DNA of 64,000 bases from CAG-390 sp003523225 (GCA_902461815.1 CABPZE010000002.1:1-64000); one strand, 5' to 3'. Numbered from the stretch's first letter, positions 8,588 through 17,456 are shown. Numbers and translations: made by a program. Notes: generated from the sequence alone by a model not told the origin.

Positions 8588-9550
8588 ATGGACATTTTTC
8601 GCTTTATTAACTCACGGGATATTCGGGAATACCTGAAAATCCGGAACTATCCCTTCACCTCTCTGGAAGCGGCTTGGCTGATCTATCAGTGCCGCTGCGC
8701 CACCATAAAAGAAAAGCACGAGGCTTGGCAGGAGCTGATACAGACCATGCCCGACTGCGCGGTTGCGGAGCGTCCCCATACCGCACACCATGAAAGCCTG
8801 CATCAGTTTCTGAAGGAATATATCCGGACAGAGGATGAAATCCTGGATTGGTTTTTCCGGAATGAAAAGGACGCCATATACAATTGCGAGTTTTGGGAAT
8901 ATGCCATGTGGTGTCCCGGCGGCGAGTATTTTGACAGCTTTCAGAAATGTTTGAAGGCGTATACCGATCGGCGTTTGGGGAAAATGACATTCAAAATCAC
9001 AAAGCAGATTCTTAACAGCGATCAATGTACCTATGTAATTTTTTCCGCAGACAACGAGCCCTTGAAATTCGACACGAGTTGGTATCCTGAAGGCGGAGAC
9101 GAAATCCTGTATGGCGTGCTGGGCGGCTTGGAGTTTGATTTCCCCACACCTTTCACAAAAGGAGATATCCTTTGTGAAAGCGAAGTGTATGAAATGAATC
9201 CGAGCCTTCGTGCCGATCTGTTTGTGATAACGGATCTTCCCGCATGTAGCAAGAATGAATCGTATAGAGATGGATGCAGAATGAAAGTTTGGGGCTTTTT
9301 CCTGAAATACGACGGAACCTTGCAATATGAAGATATGTACAACTATATGAATTTGGAATACTTTCGCGGAGAGCTTTCCGGAAAAAAACGAATCTTAAAG
9401 GCACTCAGCAACTATATCAAGGGCGAGATTGATGTCGGTCTCTTTGCCAATGCGTATCACAAGATTTTATGCGAAGAATACGCAAAGTCACAGAACCCCT
9501 GGAATATTACTTCGGAGGGCCTTGCGGCTGCAGGAATCGGAACGGAGTGA
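8588..9550 (+). CDS. conserved hypothetical protein of the RtcB cluster
   Basis: 320 residues, beginning MDIFRFINSRDIREYL with a GGAGTGA site inside the end of the preceding gene. I recall this as a conserved uncharacterised clostridial protein often beside a metallophosphoesterase, but know no function. The N-terminal part (about 1-110) is helical, with LEAAWLIYQCR; the middle (about 135-245) is beta-rich with several Trp and Tyr residues and no recognised catalytic motif. No signal peptide or membrane helix. The tight 7-bp spacing to the phosphoesterase suggests co-translation and a shared job. Confidence 0.75.
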   Translation: MDIFRFINSRDIREYLKIRNYPFTSLEAAWLIYQCRCATIKEKHEAWQELIQTMPDCAVAERPHTAHHESLHQFLKEYIRTEDEILDWFFRNEKDAIYNCEFWEYAMWCPGGEYFDSFQKCLKAYTDRRLGKMTFKITKQILNSDQCTYVIFSADNEPLKFDTSWYPEGGDEILYGVLGGLEFDFPTPFTKGDILCESEVYEMNPSLRADLFVITDLPACSKNESYRDGCRMKVWGFFLKYDGTLQYEDMYNYMNLEYFRGELSGKKRILKALSNYIKGEIDVGLFANAYHKILCEEYAKSQNPWNITSEGLAAAGIGTE

Positions 9551-9609
9551 CAATAACCATACCCTCCTCAGACCGTTTAACAATAAATAAAATAATTCAG
9601 GAGGCAAAC

Positions 9610-10353
9610 ATGGTCGAAGAAAAGAGAAAAGAGCTTTTTACAGCTTATCAGAAATGGGAGACGGAGTTGATGGAAAAATGCCCTGAGCTGATAAATAAAC
9701 AATATTCGCATCCGTATTATCTTCATATTCCGGACGACTGGTATGAAAGTCAGTATCGTATTTTAATCGTGGGTGAAGAAGGACATGGCGAGAAAACATT
9801 CAACCTTCCTATTGAAGAAGCGCAGGAATTTAACCGAGATTTTCTTTTGGACCAGTTAAACAATGAGGGCAAGCATAGTCCATTCTGGCGTAGAATCTGG
9901 CGAATTGCTGAATTGATGAAGGACAAGGGCTATCCTTATTCCATAACATGGACAAATCTGGACATGATTCATCGCTCTGCAAAAAACGGTAACTGTAAGC
10001 TGAAAAAGAAAGATCGAAAAGCGTTACATGATACTGATATTAAGATACTTTCCAAAGAAATCGAAACATTGCAGCCTACCCATGTGGTCTATTTTGGTTG
10101 GTATGGCGTCTCTCTGGAGAAGGAACTCCCGGATGTATTCACTCGCCTTTACCCCAATGGATTGGGGGATGATTCTCAATGGAAAGATGAAAAAATGGCA
10201 AAATTTCGGGAGAGCGGGATCTGGCATATTTTTACCTATCATCCAAGTTGGGGATACCGCCAGAAGCGTAATGATAATGGCAAAGGCTATGAAGACAAGG
10301 TACTGGACCAGATATCGGAGACGCTGACGCCGGGATCATCCGATGTAAAATGA
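9610..10353 (+). CDS. protein resembling the uracil-DNA glycosylase fold
   Basis: 247 residues. The frame is open further upstream, but AGGAGGCAAAC directly precedes ATG 9610, so I start there. After a helical N-terminus comes RILIVGEEGHG (about 46-56), where UDG-superfamily proteins have their first active-site loop. Then come an internal YSITWTNLDMIHR and, near the C-terminus, HIFTYHPSWG, where HPS resembles the second UDG motif. The order and spacing suggest a UDG-like Rossmann fold, although the usual proline and acidic residues of motif 1 are not clear. It could act on damaged nucleic acid, or simply be a fold relative. Lies between the hypothetical gene and rtcB on the same strand. Confidence 0.55.
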   Translation: MVEEKRKELFTAYQKWETELMEKCPELINKQYSHPYYLHIPDDWYESQYRILIVGEEGHGEKTFNLPIEEAQEFNRDFLLDQLNNEGKHSPFWRRIWRIAELMKDKGYPYSITWTNLDMIHRSAKNGNCKLKKKDRKALHDTDIKILSKEIETLQPTHVVYFGWYGVSLEKELPDVFTRLYPNGLGDDSQWKDEKMAKFRESGIWHIFTYHPSWGYRQKRNDNGKGYEDKVLDQISETLTPGSSDVK

Positions 10354-10395
10354 GAATCCCTCGCATGAAAACACAATCAACATGAGGCGAACAGC

Positions 10396-11523
10396 ATGAT
10401 TGAAATTAAGGGAGCATACGCAAACGCCGTCGTGTTTGCCGATGCATTGGAAGCATCGGCGGCCGGCCAGATCAAGGCTTTTTGCGATCAGCCGGTTTCG
10501 GCGGGCAGCAAAATACGGATCATGCCCGATGTTCATGCCGGAAAAGGCTGTACCATCGGCACGACGATGACCATAACGGATAAAGTGATTCCGAACATCG
10601 TCGGCGTGGACATCGGCTGCGGGATGCTCACGGTAAAGCTGAAAGAAAAACGCATTGACCTTCCGAAATTAGACAGCTTTATTCGCAAGAATATCCCCTA
10701 TGGCCGCGATGTCCGGGAAAAGAGCCATCGAAGCCACGGCCGACTGGATATCTATGATCTGCTTTGTGTGAAAAAAATCGATATTCGCAGAGCGAAAGAA
10801 AGCCTTGGAACCCTGGGCGGCGGCAATCACTTTATTGAGATTGATACAGACGGAGATAGTATGTATTTGGTGATTCACACCGGCAGCCGGAATCTGGGGC
10901 TGCGGGTAGCGGAGCATTATCAAAAGATCGCTTACAAAGAATGCGGAGGTCGGGCTCAAACCGAAATCCCGTATGAACTGGCCTATTTAACCGGAGATGC
11001 CATGCAGGAATACCTTCACGACATGGCGTTTATGCAGCGCTTTGCCGAATTAAACCGAACGATTATCAAAGAAGTGATTCTTGACGGAATGAAGCTGACC
11101 GAAGATGACAGTTTTTCAACCATTCATAACTATATTGATACCGACTCAATGATTCTTCGCAAAGGGGCGGTTTCGGCTAAAAAAGGCGAACGCCTTCTGA
11201 TTCCGATGAATATGCGGGACGGGAGTCTTGTGTGTACAGGTATCGGAAACGAAGAATGGAATGTCAGTGCCCCACACGGCGCAGGAAGACTGATGAGCAG
11301 GAAGGATGCTCTTAATTCTTTTACGCTTAGTGCTTTCAAAGAATCCATGGCCGGCATTTTTACAACCTCGGTAGCAAAAGATACCATTGATGAATGTCCG
11401 ATGGTATATAAGCCGATGGATGAAATCATTTCTCATGTGAAAGAAACAGTTACGATTGATAAGATCATCAAGCCGATTTATAACTTTAAAGCCAGCGAAA
11501 AAGCGTCCGAAAAAGGGCAATAA
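10396..11523 (+). CDS. rtcB: RtcB 3'-phosphate/5'-hydroxyl RNA ligase
   Basis: 375 residues. RtcB joins RNA 2',3'-cyclic-phosphate or 3'-phosphate ends to 5'-OH ends using GTP and Mn2+. Visible signatures are MPDVHAGKGCTIGTTM (about 38-53), NIVGVDIGCGM with the metal-binding Asp and Cys (about 64-74), LGGGNHFIEID, HTGSRNLG, and SAPHGAGRLMSR with the His that takes the guanylate (about 293-304). Length is typical of the shorter bacterial form. GAGGCGAAC precedes the ATG. It closes the five-gene cluster and is followed by a strong terminator. The context of phosphoesterase plus RtcB suggests RNA repair after ribonuclease damage rather than tRNA splicing. Confidence 0.95.
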   Translation: MIEIKGAYANAVVFADALEASAAGQIKAFCDQPVSAGSKIRIMPDVHAGKGCTIGTTMTITDKVIPNIVGVDIGCGMLTVKLKEKRIDLPKLDSFIRKNIPYGRDVREKSHRSHGRLDIYDLLCVKKIDIRRAKESLGTLGGGNHFIEIDTDGDSMYLVIHTGSRNLGLRVAEHYQKIAYKECGGRAQTEIPYELAYLTGDAMQEYLHDMAFMQRFAELNRTIIKEVILDGMKLTEDDSFSTIHNYIDTDSMILRKGAVSAKKGERLLIPMNMRDGSLVCTGIGNEEWNVSAPHGAGRLMSRKDALNSFTLSAFKESMAGIFTTSVAKDTIDECPMVYKPMDEIISHVKETVTIDKIIKPIYNFKASEKASEKGQ

Positions 11524-11630
11524 AGCAAGAAGAAGTTTCACATTATGAGTCTCTATAAAGGTGTTTTCTGGGCAGTCGAAGATATGGTGTTTGAGAAGAA
11601 TTACTTGAAAATTGGATATTACATTTTGGG

Positions 11631-11668
11631 GCGCCGTATTGTTGAGCTTTGCAATACGGCGCTTTTTT
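11631..11668. terminator. bidirectional terminator between rtcB and the sigma-factor fragment
   Basis: Perfect 11-bp stem (11631-11641 with 11652-11662) followed by six T on the plus strand. The two convergent genes share it. Confidence 0.9.
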
Positions 11669-11671
11669 CAT

Positions 11672-12334
11672 TTAACCGAAAATGTAACAGTAATCAGTAT
11701 TTTCTTCTATATGTTTTTTCATCTTTTCAAGTGCAGTATAAAATGTCCTCTCCGAAGCTTTATCAGATTTTCGACTGGAAGAGTGAGAAATTTCTTCAAA
11801 GGTCATTGGCTTTATTGGGATATACTCTACTTCTCCGTTTTTCAGTATTGCTTTCTTTGTAGACCAACAAGAATCGCAAAAGCCTAAATGCTTGGCAAGA
11901 GTACGCTGTTCGCGATAGGTTAATTTGTCATACGCCGCATGTAGGGCGTTATACAACACAGTGCGCGAATACAGCTTGTCCGGTTCGGAAGAATAATCGG
12001 CTGTAACATCTTCATCGGTTTCCTCTCCGTCCTCGTCATAGGACTTGTAAAAATCCGCACGGCGCTCGTTCAATAAGCCAATCGCAAGGTATTGTTTTAC
12101 TGTTTTGCGTTCCATTTCAACTTCATCGGCAATTCTTTGCACGGCTTCATCACTTCCGTTATCGCCACTTCGGTGGTAGATTGCCATAATGCGTTTCATT
12201 ACAGGATAGGTGTCAGGCGACATCGTCACAACGCCGCTTTGCGACGTTCGGATATATTCCTCAATACTATCTGCAATATATCGCTTTTGAAATACCGTGA
12301 ATGGGGTACCTACCGTCGGATCATACTTTTGCAA
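11672..12334 (-). pseudogene. mobile-element sigma-70-like factor, N-terminally truncated
   Basis: The remaining 220 residues start inside sigma region 2: KYDPTVGTPFTVFQKRYIAD is normally internal, preceded by about 80 residues. They retain an HTH-like region (AVQRIADEVEMERKTVKQYL) and a region 4-like part (KLTYREQRTLAKHLGF, TFEEISHSSSRKSDKASERT). Such factors are carried by clostridial conjugative elements. The coding start falls exactly where a ParB fragment on the other strand begins, so a deletion removed the N-terminus. Whether the leftover is translated from the internal ATG at 12334 is unknown. Confidence 0.7.
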
Positions 12335-12887
12335 CCTACACAGAGAGCATATCCTACCCAGCGAAAAGGCGTTTGCCTATAAGCTGAAAATGGAGGCGCT
12401 ATCCCATCAGGGCACTTCTCGCCAACTCGGCGAGAAGTGGAGCGTTTCGCAAATCAGCGAATCTGCAAATGAGAGTGAACGGCAAATTCACCGCTATATT
12501 CGCCTGACAAACCTTATTCCCGAACTTCTTGAATTTATGGATGAAGGTAAAATGGCACTGTCTGTTGGCGTGGAACTTTCCTTCCTTGATGAGCAGAGCC
12601 AGTACGATGTTTTGGAACAATGTGAAATCAATGACTGCACGCCGTCCTATTCGCAGGCATGGCGGATGCACAAGGCTGATCGGGAGAGGCGACTCTCCAC
12701 AGAGGTTATTCAAAGCATTATGAGTGAGGAAAAAGCCAATCAGAGGGAGACGGTAAAAGTTCCCGCCGCCCGTCTGCGGGAGGTTCTTCCGCAAGGGCTG
12801 GATTCGAAAAAGACGGAAGATTTCATTATACGGGCTTGCGAACATTACCGTAAGTATCTTCGCAACCGTGACCGAGATTTGAGATAG
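12329..12887 (+). pseudogene. ParB/Spo0J-type partition protein, N-terminally truncated
   Basis: Homology begins near NLHREHILPSEKAFAYKLK and runs through the HTH of ParB (SVSQISESANESERQIHRYI, then TNLIPELLEFMDEGKMALSV) to a C-terminal region ending in DRDLR and a TAG stop. The N-terminal nuclease-like domain that carries the CTP-binding ParB box is missing. In intact mobile elements ParB is about 290 residues; about 185 remain. The junction with the oppositely oriented sigma fragment lies at about 12325-12334. A non-functional remnant of a larger element is most likely. Confidence 0.75.
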
Positions 12888-12898
12888 GAGGTGCGCTT

Positions 12899-13114
12899 AT
12901 GGAACAATTCACTCAAAAATATCCGTATAATCAGGTTTTTGAAAATAATGCCGACTCGCATTTTCATATAAAAATCGGCGGTACGATTTATGATGTTACG
13001 ACTCATTATGACCCAAAGGGTCGGCAGTGTGTGTTGGAGCAGTTCAAGGATCTGCTTCTTCAGAAGGACTGGAGTCAGCCGCACAATCGAAAAGAGCAGC
13101 CGAAATCAATATAA
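12899..13114 (+). CDS. TnpW family transposon-encoded protein
   Basis: 71 residues with AGGAGGTGCGCTT before the ATG. The sequence QKYPYNQVFENNADSH, then FHIKIGGTIYDVTTHYDPKG, fits the small TnpW proteins found just upstream of TnpX-type recombinases in Tn4451/Tn5397-like elements. Its role is not established. It sits 11 bp after the ParB remnant and about 50 bp before the large serine recombinase, supporting a shared integrative module. Confidence 0.85.
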   Translation: MEQFTQKYPYNQVFENNADSHFHIKIGGTIYDVTTHYDPKGRQCVLEQFKDLLLQKDWSQPHNRKEQPKSI

Positions 13115-13164
13115 TGGCATATATCCCATTGCTTGATCCGGCTGTCGGAAAGGAGTTAAATGCT

Positions 13165-14829
13165 ATGACAGTCAATAAAAATACAGACCAAGAAAAAATC
13201 ACCGCCCTATACTGCCGCCTTTCACAGGACGATGGTTTGGACGGAGAGAGTAACAGTATTCAGAACCAAAAGATCATTTTGATGGATTACGCCAAGAAGA
13301 ACGGATATCTGCACCCACAATACTTTGTAGACGACGGAATCAGCGGCACGACCTTTGATCGCCCCGGCTTTCGGAAAATGGAGGCACTGATCGAAGCCGG
13401 AAAAGTAGCAGCGGTCATCGTCAAGGACTTGTCCCGTTTCGGGCGTGAACACGTGGAAACCAGCCGGTATTCGGAGATTATCTACCCGACTTTAGGCGTG
13501 AAATTCGTCGCCATTCAGGAGCGTGTGGACACCGAAACCGGCGAGGGTACGGAGATGATGCCCTTTCACAACATTTTCAACGAGTGGTATGCGGCGCAGA
13601 CCAGCAAGAAGGTGCGCGCTGTGTGGGCGATGAAGGCAGCGAACGGCAAAAGGAGTAACTTCCGTGCACCATACGGTTACAAGCGTGACGAACTTGATAA
13701 AGAAAAGTGGCTTGTTGATGAGCCGGCTGCCGAGGTAGTGAGAAGAATTTACCGTCTTTGCCTTGAAGGAAAAGGCCCGGAACAGATTGCGCGGCTTCTT
13801 CAAAAAGAGAAGGTGCTTACGCCTACCGCCTATTACCATTCGATTGGTTCTTCTTCCGCCAATCATCCTGTGCCGAGCAATCCGTTTTTGTGGAAGGATA
13901 GCACCGTTGACGCTATCTTGAGCAATCGAAAATACACCGGTTGTATGGTCAATCTGAAAACGACCACCGTCAGCTACAAGGTACACAAGCTGATTCGCAA
14001 GCCGGAGGAAGAGTGGATCATCGTTCCGAATGCACAGGAGGCAATCATTGACGAAAACACTTGGCTTAGAGTACAGGAGCTGCGTAAGAACAAACGCCGC
14101 CCAACCGCAACGGGGAAAGCGAGCCTGTTTTCCGGCTTGGTTTTCTGTGCAGACTGCGGTTCAAAGCTTCATTTTTGCGCAGCTAAAAGCCTGCAGGCAG
14201 ATCAGGAGTTTTTCCGCTGTGCCAATTACAAGTCCGGTCGAGGAAAATGCACGATTCATTATATCCGGAATGTCGTGCTGGAGCAAATCGTTTCGGTGGC
14301 TGTCAGCGATCTTGCCGATTTTGTCACCTGCCACGAGGCGTTCTTTCTGAAAATGATCGGAAAGCAGCGATCCGCCGGAAAGGTGCAGAATATTCGCACT
14401 ATCAAAGCTGATATCTCTGCAGGGAGGCAGCGAATCGATGAAATTGATCGACTGATTGCCAAGCTCTATGAAGATAATTTCGCCGGAAAGCTGTCAGACG
14501 AGCGCTATTCCCGAATGGTGGTAAAATACGAAAAGGAACAGGCGGAGCTGCTGCAATCCGTCAGCACACGGGAAAAAGAGTTGACTGAACTGGAGCGGGA
14601 AACTGTGGACGTTCGGCTACTGCTTGCAGGTCTTCGGGAGTATTCCAGTATGGAAAAACTCACCCCGGAAGTGGTCAACAAGATCATCAAACGGATCGAA
14701 GTCCATAACAGTGAAGTTGTCGATGGCCATAAACGGGTGAAGATCGACATCTATTTTATCGGCGCCGGACTGGTAGATCTCGCGACAGTTAAAGAGATGC
14801 TTGCTATTGCGGAAGCGGCGCAGAAATGA
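13165..14829 (+). CDS. large serine recombinase, TnpX type
   Basis: 554 residues from ATG 13165, which follows GGAAAGGAG. The resolvase domain comes first (ALYCRLSQDDGLDGES, where the Ser of CRLS is the nucleophile; IVKDLSRFGREHVET). The recombinase domain is about 180-290 and includes RAPYGYKRD. A zinc ribbon follows (FSGLVFCADCGSKLHF with CANYKSGRGKC), then a coiled coil (about 430-510). This is the complete architecture of site-specific integrases/transposases that excise Tn4451-like elements as circles. It is the last gene before the tRNA-Arg and probably mobilised all or part of the accessory DNA to its left. No obvious mutation. Confidence 0.93.
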   Translation: MTVNKNTDQEKITALYCRLSQDDGLDGESNSIQNQKIILMDYAKKNGYLHPQYFVDDGISGTTFDRPGFRKMEALIEAGKVAAVIVKDLSRFGREHVETSRYSEIIYPTLGVKFVAIQERVDTETGEGTEMMPFHNIFNEWYAAQTSKKVRAVWAMKAANGKRSNFRAPYGYKRDELDKEKWLVDEPAAEVVRRIYRLCLEGKGPEQIARLLQKEKVLTPTAYYHSIGSSSANHPVPSNPFLWKDSTVDAILSNRKYTGCMVNLKTTTVSYKVHKLIRKPEEEWIIVPNAQEAIIDENTWLRVQELRKNKRRPTATGKASLFSGLVFCADCGSKLHFCAAKSLQADQEFFRCANYKSGRGKCTIHYIRNVVLEQIVSVAVSDLADFVTCHEAFFLKMIGKQRSAGKVQNIRTIKADISAGRQRIDEIDRLIAKLYEDNFAGKLSDERYSRMVVKYEKEQAELLQSVSTREKELTELERETVDVRLLLAGLREYSSMEKLTPEVVNKIIKRIEVHNSEVVDGHKRVKIDIYFIGAGLVDLATVKEMLAIAEAAQK

Positions 14830-14853
14830 ACTGTGCCAAAACGAGAAAAGGCC

Positions 14854-14876
14854 GCAGCCTCCATAATGGAGGTTGC
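14854..14876 (+). terminator. stem-loop after the TnpX-type recombinase
   Basis: A 10-bp stem with one G-T pair (14854-14863 with 14867-14876) and a 3-nt loop. There is no T-run, so termination would be weak. It could also belong to the element end. Confidence 0.45.
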
Positions 14877-14951
14877 GCCCAATCTCTCATAAGAAAATAC
14901 ATCCTTATGAACGGAAACCCTTGATTTTACTGGGTTTTCCGGCGGAGTTTT

Positions 14952-15028
14952 TGGCGTTCCCGAGGTGATTCGAACACCCGACCTACCGCTTAGGAGGCGG
15001 TCGCTCTATCCTGCTGAGCTACGGAAAC
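14952..15028 (-). tRNA. tRNA-Arg (anticodon CCT)
   Basis: Read on the minus strand the cloverleaf is complete. The acceptor GTTTCCG pairs with CGGGAAC, the anticodon stem ACCGC with GCGGT around loop CTCCTAA, and the T-loop is TTCGAAT. Discriminator G and an encoded CCA (14952-14954) follow. The 3' end of the tRNA faces the accessory region at 1-14.8 kb, which is the usual orientation for an integration site. I found no second copy of the tRNA 3' end in the window. Confidence 0.95.
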
Positions 15029-15215
15029 ATTTCTGAATATTTATCCCGTCGGAGATCCGGCGGGAGTTTTCCGATGAAAGCATTGATATTATACCACCAA
15101 AATCGCATTTATGCAAGCCCCGGAGAGAATTTATATTGACTATTTTTTCTCAGTGTGATACAATCAATGTTACTTTGGCATTCCGGTATCACATAAGGAA
15201 AGGAGCCTGCAAAGC

Positions 15216-15710
15216 ATGAAGGACAAAAAGCGCATGGCGGCGGGATACATCCTGCTTGCCCTCACCGTTGCGGCGGCAGCATTTGTTTTTTCCAACTCGC
15301 TCAAACCCGCTAATGCCTCAAGCGCGGAAAGCAGCCGGCTCCTCATCCATGTGAACTCATTTTTTTCACAGCTTGGGCTTAAACCGATAAGCGAAAACCT
15401 GCTTCGCAAAACGGCGCATTTCTGCGAGTTCGGTATGCTCGGAATACTTGCATCCTCCACCGGCGCAATGTTTTCCGGAGCTTATTCTGCCGCCTCCCTG
15501 CCCTCTCTGCGCCGCCGAGGCTTTTTCATCTCCTTTGGCGTATCTGTCGCGTGCGCAGTGTGTGACGAAACGATCCAGTATTTTGTTCCCGGCAGAGCCT
15601 GCCGCGTGACCGATATGCTTATAGACTCCGCCGGAGCACTCTGCGGGCTTGCTGCCGTACTTGCGTTCTGCGCGGCAATTCGCGTCCGGCGCCGGCGCCG
15701 CCGGAATTGA
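15216..15710 (+). CDS. VanZ-like membrane protein
   Basis: 164 residues with three to four membrane helices (about 8-28, 70-90, 103-120, 136-155). The conserved VanZ-family features are visible: KTAHFCEFGMLG and the C-terminal DETIQYFVPGRACRVTDML with the downstream helix. GGAAAGGAG lies before the ATG. VanZ relatives are widespread in Firmicutes and linked to teicoplanin resistance or cell-envelope functions, but there are no van genes here, so no resistance role is implied. First host-type gene to the right of the tRNA. Confidence 0.88.
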   Translation: MKDKKRMAAGYILLALTVAAAAFVFSNSLKPANASSAESSRLLIHVNSFFSQLGLKPISENLLRKTAHFCEFGMLGILASSTGAMFSGAYSAASLPSLRRRGFFISFGVSVACAVCDETIQYFVPGRACRVTDMLIDSAGALCGLAAVLAFCAAIRVRRRRRRN

Positions 15711-15749
15711 AAAACATCATTTTTTCGAAAATTCGTCAGCTAAAAATCA

Positions 15750-15778
15750 TTGCACAATACTATCCGATATGGTATAAT
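15750..15778 (+). promoter_or_regulatory. promoter of the decayed lipoprotein gene
   Basis: TTGCAC (15750-15755), 17 bp, TATAAT (15773-15778). The promoter looks intact although the gene it serves is broken. Confidence 0.65.
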
Positions 15779-15852
15779 AATATTAATTTAGTTAGCTTAT
15801 AACCGCCAAACCGACATATTTCACCGCCATATGCGGGTTCTTTTATATTAAA

Positions 15853-16746
15853 ATGAAAAAACAACCTACAAAAACATTAACGGATACCGTAAGGGACGCA
15901 TACGTAAGTCAAAAAACAAGTGCAGTTATTTTATAAAAGCAGCGTGTGCTGCGCTTTTTGTTTGCGCCGCGTCTGCGGCTCTGCTTTCGTCCTGCTCTCG
16001 CCAAGGCTAGACTGAGTTCAACGGCGGGATCTGTAATTTTGATCCCGCGGAAAAAGCATATGTATGCGGAATGCGCGAGATCGACGGTAACACGTACTGC
16101 TTCGGCGACGACGCGCTGCTGCTTTACGGCTGGATATCTTACGGCGGCGGTCTTTATTACTCAGGTCAGGACGGAGCTGTCTGCAAGGGTGAGACGATGA
16201 TCGACGGCAAGAAATATTATTTTGACCCCGACGGAGTTATGCTCCGGGATACGGAATACAGCATTTTCCGTTTTGACAGCAACGGCGTGGCAACACAGCT
16301 GCTCGCGTCGCTTGAAAACCTTGACGATTACCTTGATTACCTGCTCAGTGTGAACACCGGGGACGATGACTTCGCAAGGATCTGGTACGGGGTGCGCTCC
16401 TCAATAACATATAAAATATATGGAAGTAAGCAATTTTTCGGCAAATATGCGCCGCGAGCTGTCCGTGGAGGCGCTCAACCGCGGTACAGGCTCATACTAT
16501 CATTTTTCATCCCTTACCTTCTGCCTGTTTGAAAAGCTCGGATACGATGTAAGACTTGTAAGAGGCTATGACCCATTCGGATATGACCACTGGTGGCTAT
16601 GTGTTAATTCGGCAACCGACGGTCAGCTTTACTATTGCGACCCTGTGTACAGTCTTACCGCCGGTCAGACATATAAAATGACGTATGATGTCATGACGTC
16701 ATACGGCTACAGGCTCACCCTCCCTGCCACATTCGATCAAGGCTAA
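15853..16746 (+). pseudogene. broken lipoprotein with cell-wall-binding repeats and transglutaminase-like end
   Basis: The reconstructed protein starts MKKQPTK, then (after a 1-base frameshift near 15870) has a basic, hydrophobic signal peptide ending in the lipobox LLSSC. An in-frame TAG interrupts it at 16008-16010. It continues with choline-binding-like repeats (GDDALLLYGWISYGGGLYY, DGKKYYFDPDGV), shifts frame again near 16420, and ends with a transglutaminase-like segment (GTGSYYHFSSLTFCLFEKL, YDPFGYDHWWLCVN). The His, Asp and Trp residues of the latter suggest a once active cysteine-protease/transglutaminase fold. At least three disabling changes are read directly. Confidence 0.75.
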
Positions 16747-17021
16747 AAGGAGCTTTGTATGGCACTTAGTTCGGTATCATTGCAATGAAATACACCATAG
16801 ACGGAGTGCTCCTTATCGTTCATTTCAGCGATTCGACAGTAAACTCTATCGAGCTTTGTGAGGACAGCCTGACATAAAGGAACTGCAGGCGTATTCGCCC
16901 TATCGCATTGTTTCCCGTGGCGACAGACATCGCTTATGTATTTTTTCCCTCTCCACTGGCAGCTAACGCACGGAATATGTCTTTTTTTTCGTGCATTATT
17001 CAGAAAAAACTCAAAAAAGCC
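16747..17021. other. gene-free stretch before rplU
   Basis: A 30-residue frame at 16784-16876 (MKYTIDGVLLIVHF) may be the last remnant of the broken gene region. Nothing else coding is seen. Confidence 0.35.
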
Positions 17022-17051
17022 TTGACAAACCCTGCCGTTACGGTGTATAAT
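17022..17051 (+). promoter_or_regulatory. promoter and leader of the rplU operon
   Basis: Consensus TTGACA (17022-17027), 18 bp, TATAAT (17046-17051). The roughly 85-nt transcribed leader that follows contains a short hairpin (CTTGAAAAA with TTTTTTAAG, about 17061-17081). This position matches the L21 leader of Firmicutes, which is thought to give autogenous control; that role is inferred from position only. Confidence 0.8.
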
Positions 17052-17144
17052 AATTTGCCGCTTGAAAAAGGCTTTTTTAAGTGTGCCGTGATAACATCCG
17101 GCGCCGCCCGTTCAGCGAGTCTATGAGAAAGAGAGGTGCTTTTC

Positions 17145-17456
17145 GTGTTTGCAGTAATTGAAACCGGCGGAAAGCAGTACAAGGTCTCCGAGGGCGATAT
17201 CGTTTTTATTGAGAAGCTCTCAAACGAAGAAGGCAGTGAAGTCGTATTCGAAAACGTCAAAGCATTATCCGCCGAGGACGGTCTCAAAATCGGTGCTCCC
17301 ACAGTTGAGGGCGCTCGCGTTACAGGCAATGTCCTGAAAAACGGCAAAGGTCCCAAGATCTACGTCTTCAAGTACAAATCCAAAAAGAACGAGAAGAAGA
17401 AGATCGGTCACAGACAGCCCTACACCAAGGTTCAGATAACCAGGATCGAAGGCTGA
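17145..17456 (+). CDS. rplU: 50S ribosomal protein L21
   Basis: 103 residues, full length. It begins MFAVIETGGKQYKV, the L21 signature, and ends with RQPYTKVQITRIEG. GTG 17145 is chosen because it gives the conserved MFAVIETGG start and lies 7 bp after GAGAGGTG; an in-frame GTG at 17136 would add three residues. L21 binds 23S rRNA domain VI in the large subunit. It is followed 5 bp later by prp and then rpmA, the standard Firmicutes order. Confidence 0.97.
   Translation: MFAVIETGGKQYKVSEGDIVFIEKLSNEEGSEVVFENVKALSAEDGLKIGAPTVEGARVTGNVLKNGKGPKIYVFKYKSKKNEKKKIGHRQPYTKVQITRIEG

Noticed and set aside
9469..9609. Longer start for the UDG-like gene
   Set aside because: The upstream part overlaps the preceding gene and has no RBS, whereas AGGAGG lies right before 9610.
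11545..11887. Plus-strand frames after rtcB
   Set aside because: They cross a strong terminator and then read antisense to the sigma-factor fragment.
13027..13164. Extended N-terminus of the TnpX-type recombinase
   Set aside because: It overlaps tnpW and lacks similarity; ATG 13165 has its own RBS and gives the standard resolvase start.
15216..15710. Glycopeptide resistance locus because of VanZ
   Set aside because: No vanA/H/X/Y or ligase genes are nearby; VanZ-like proteins are common host genes in Clostridia.
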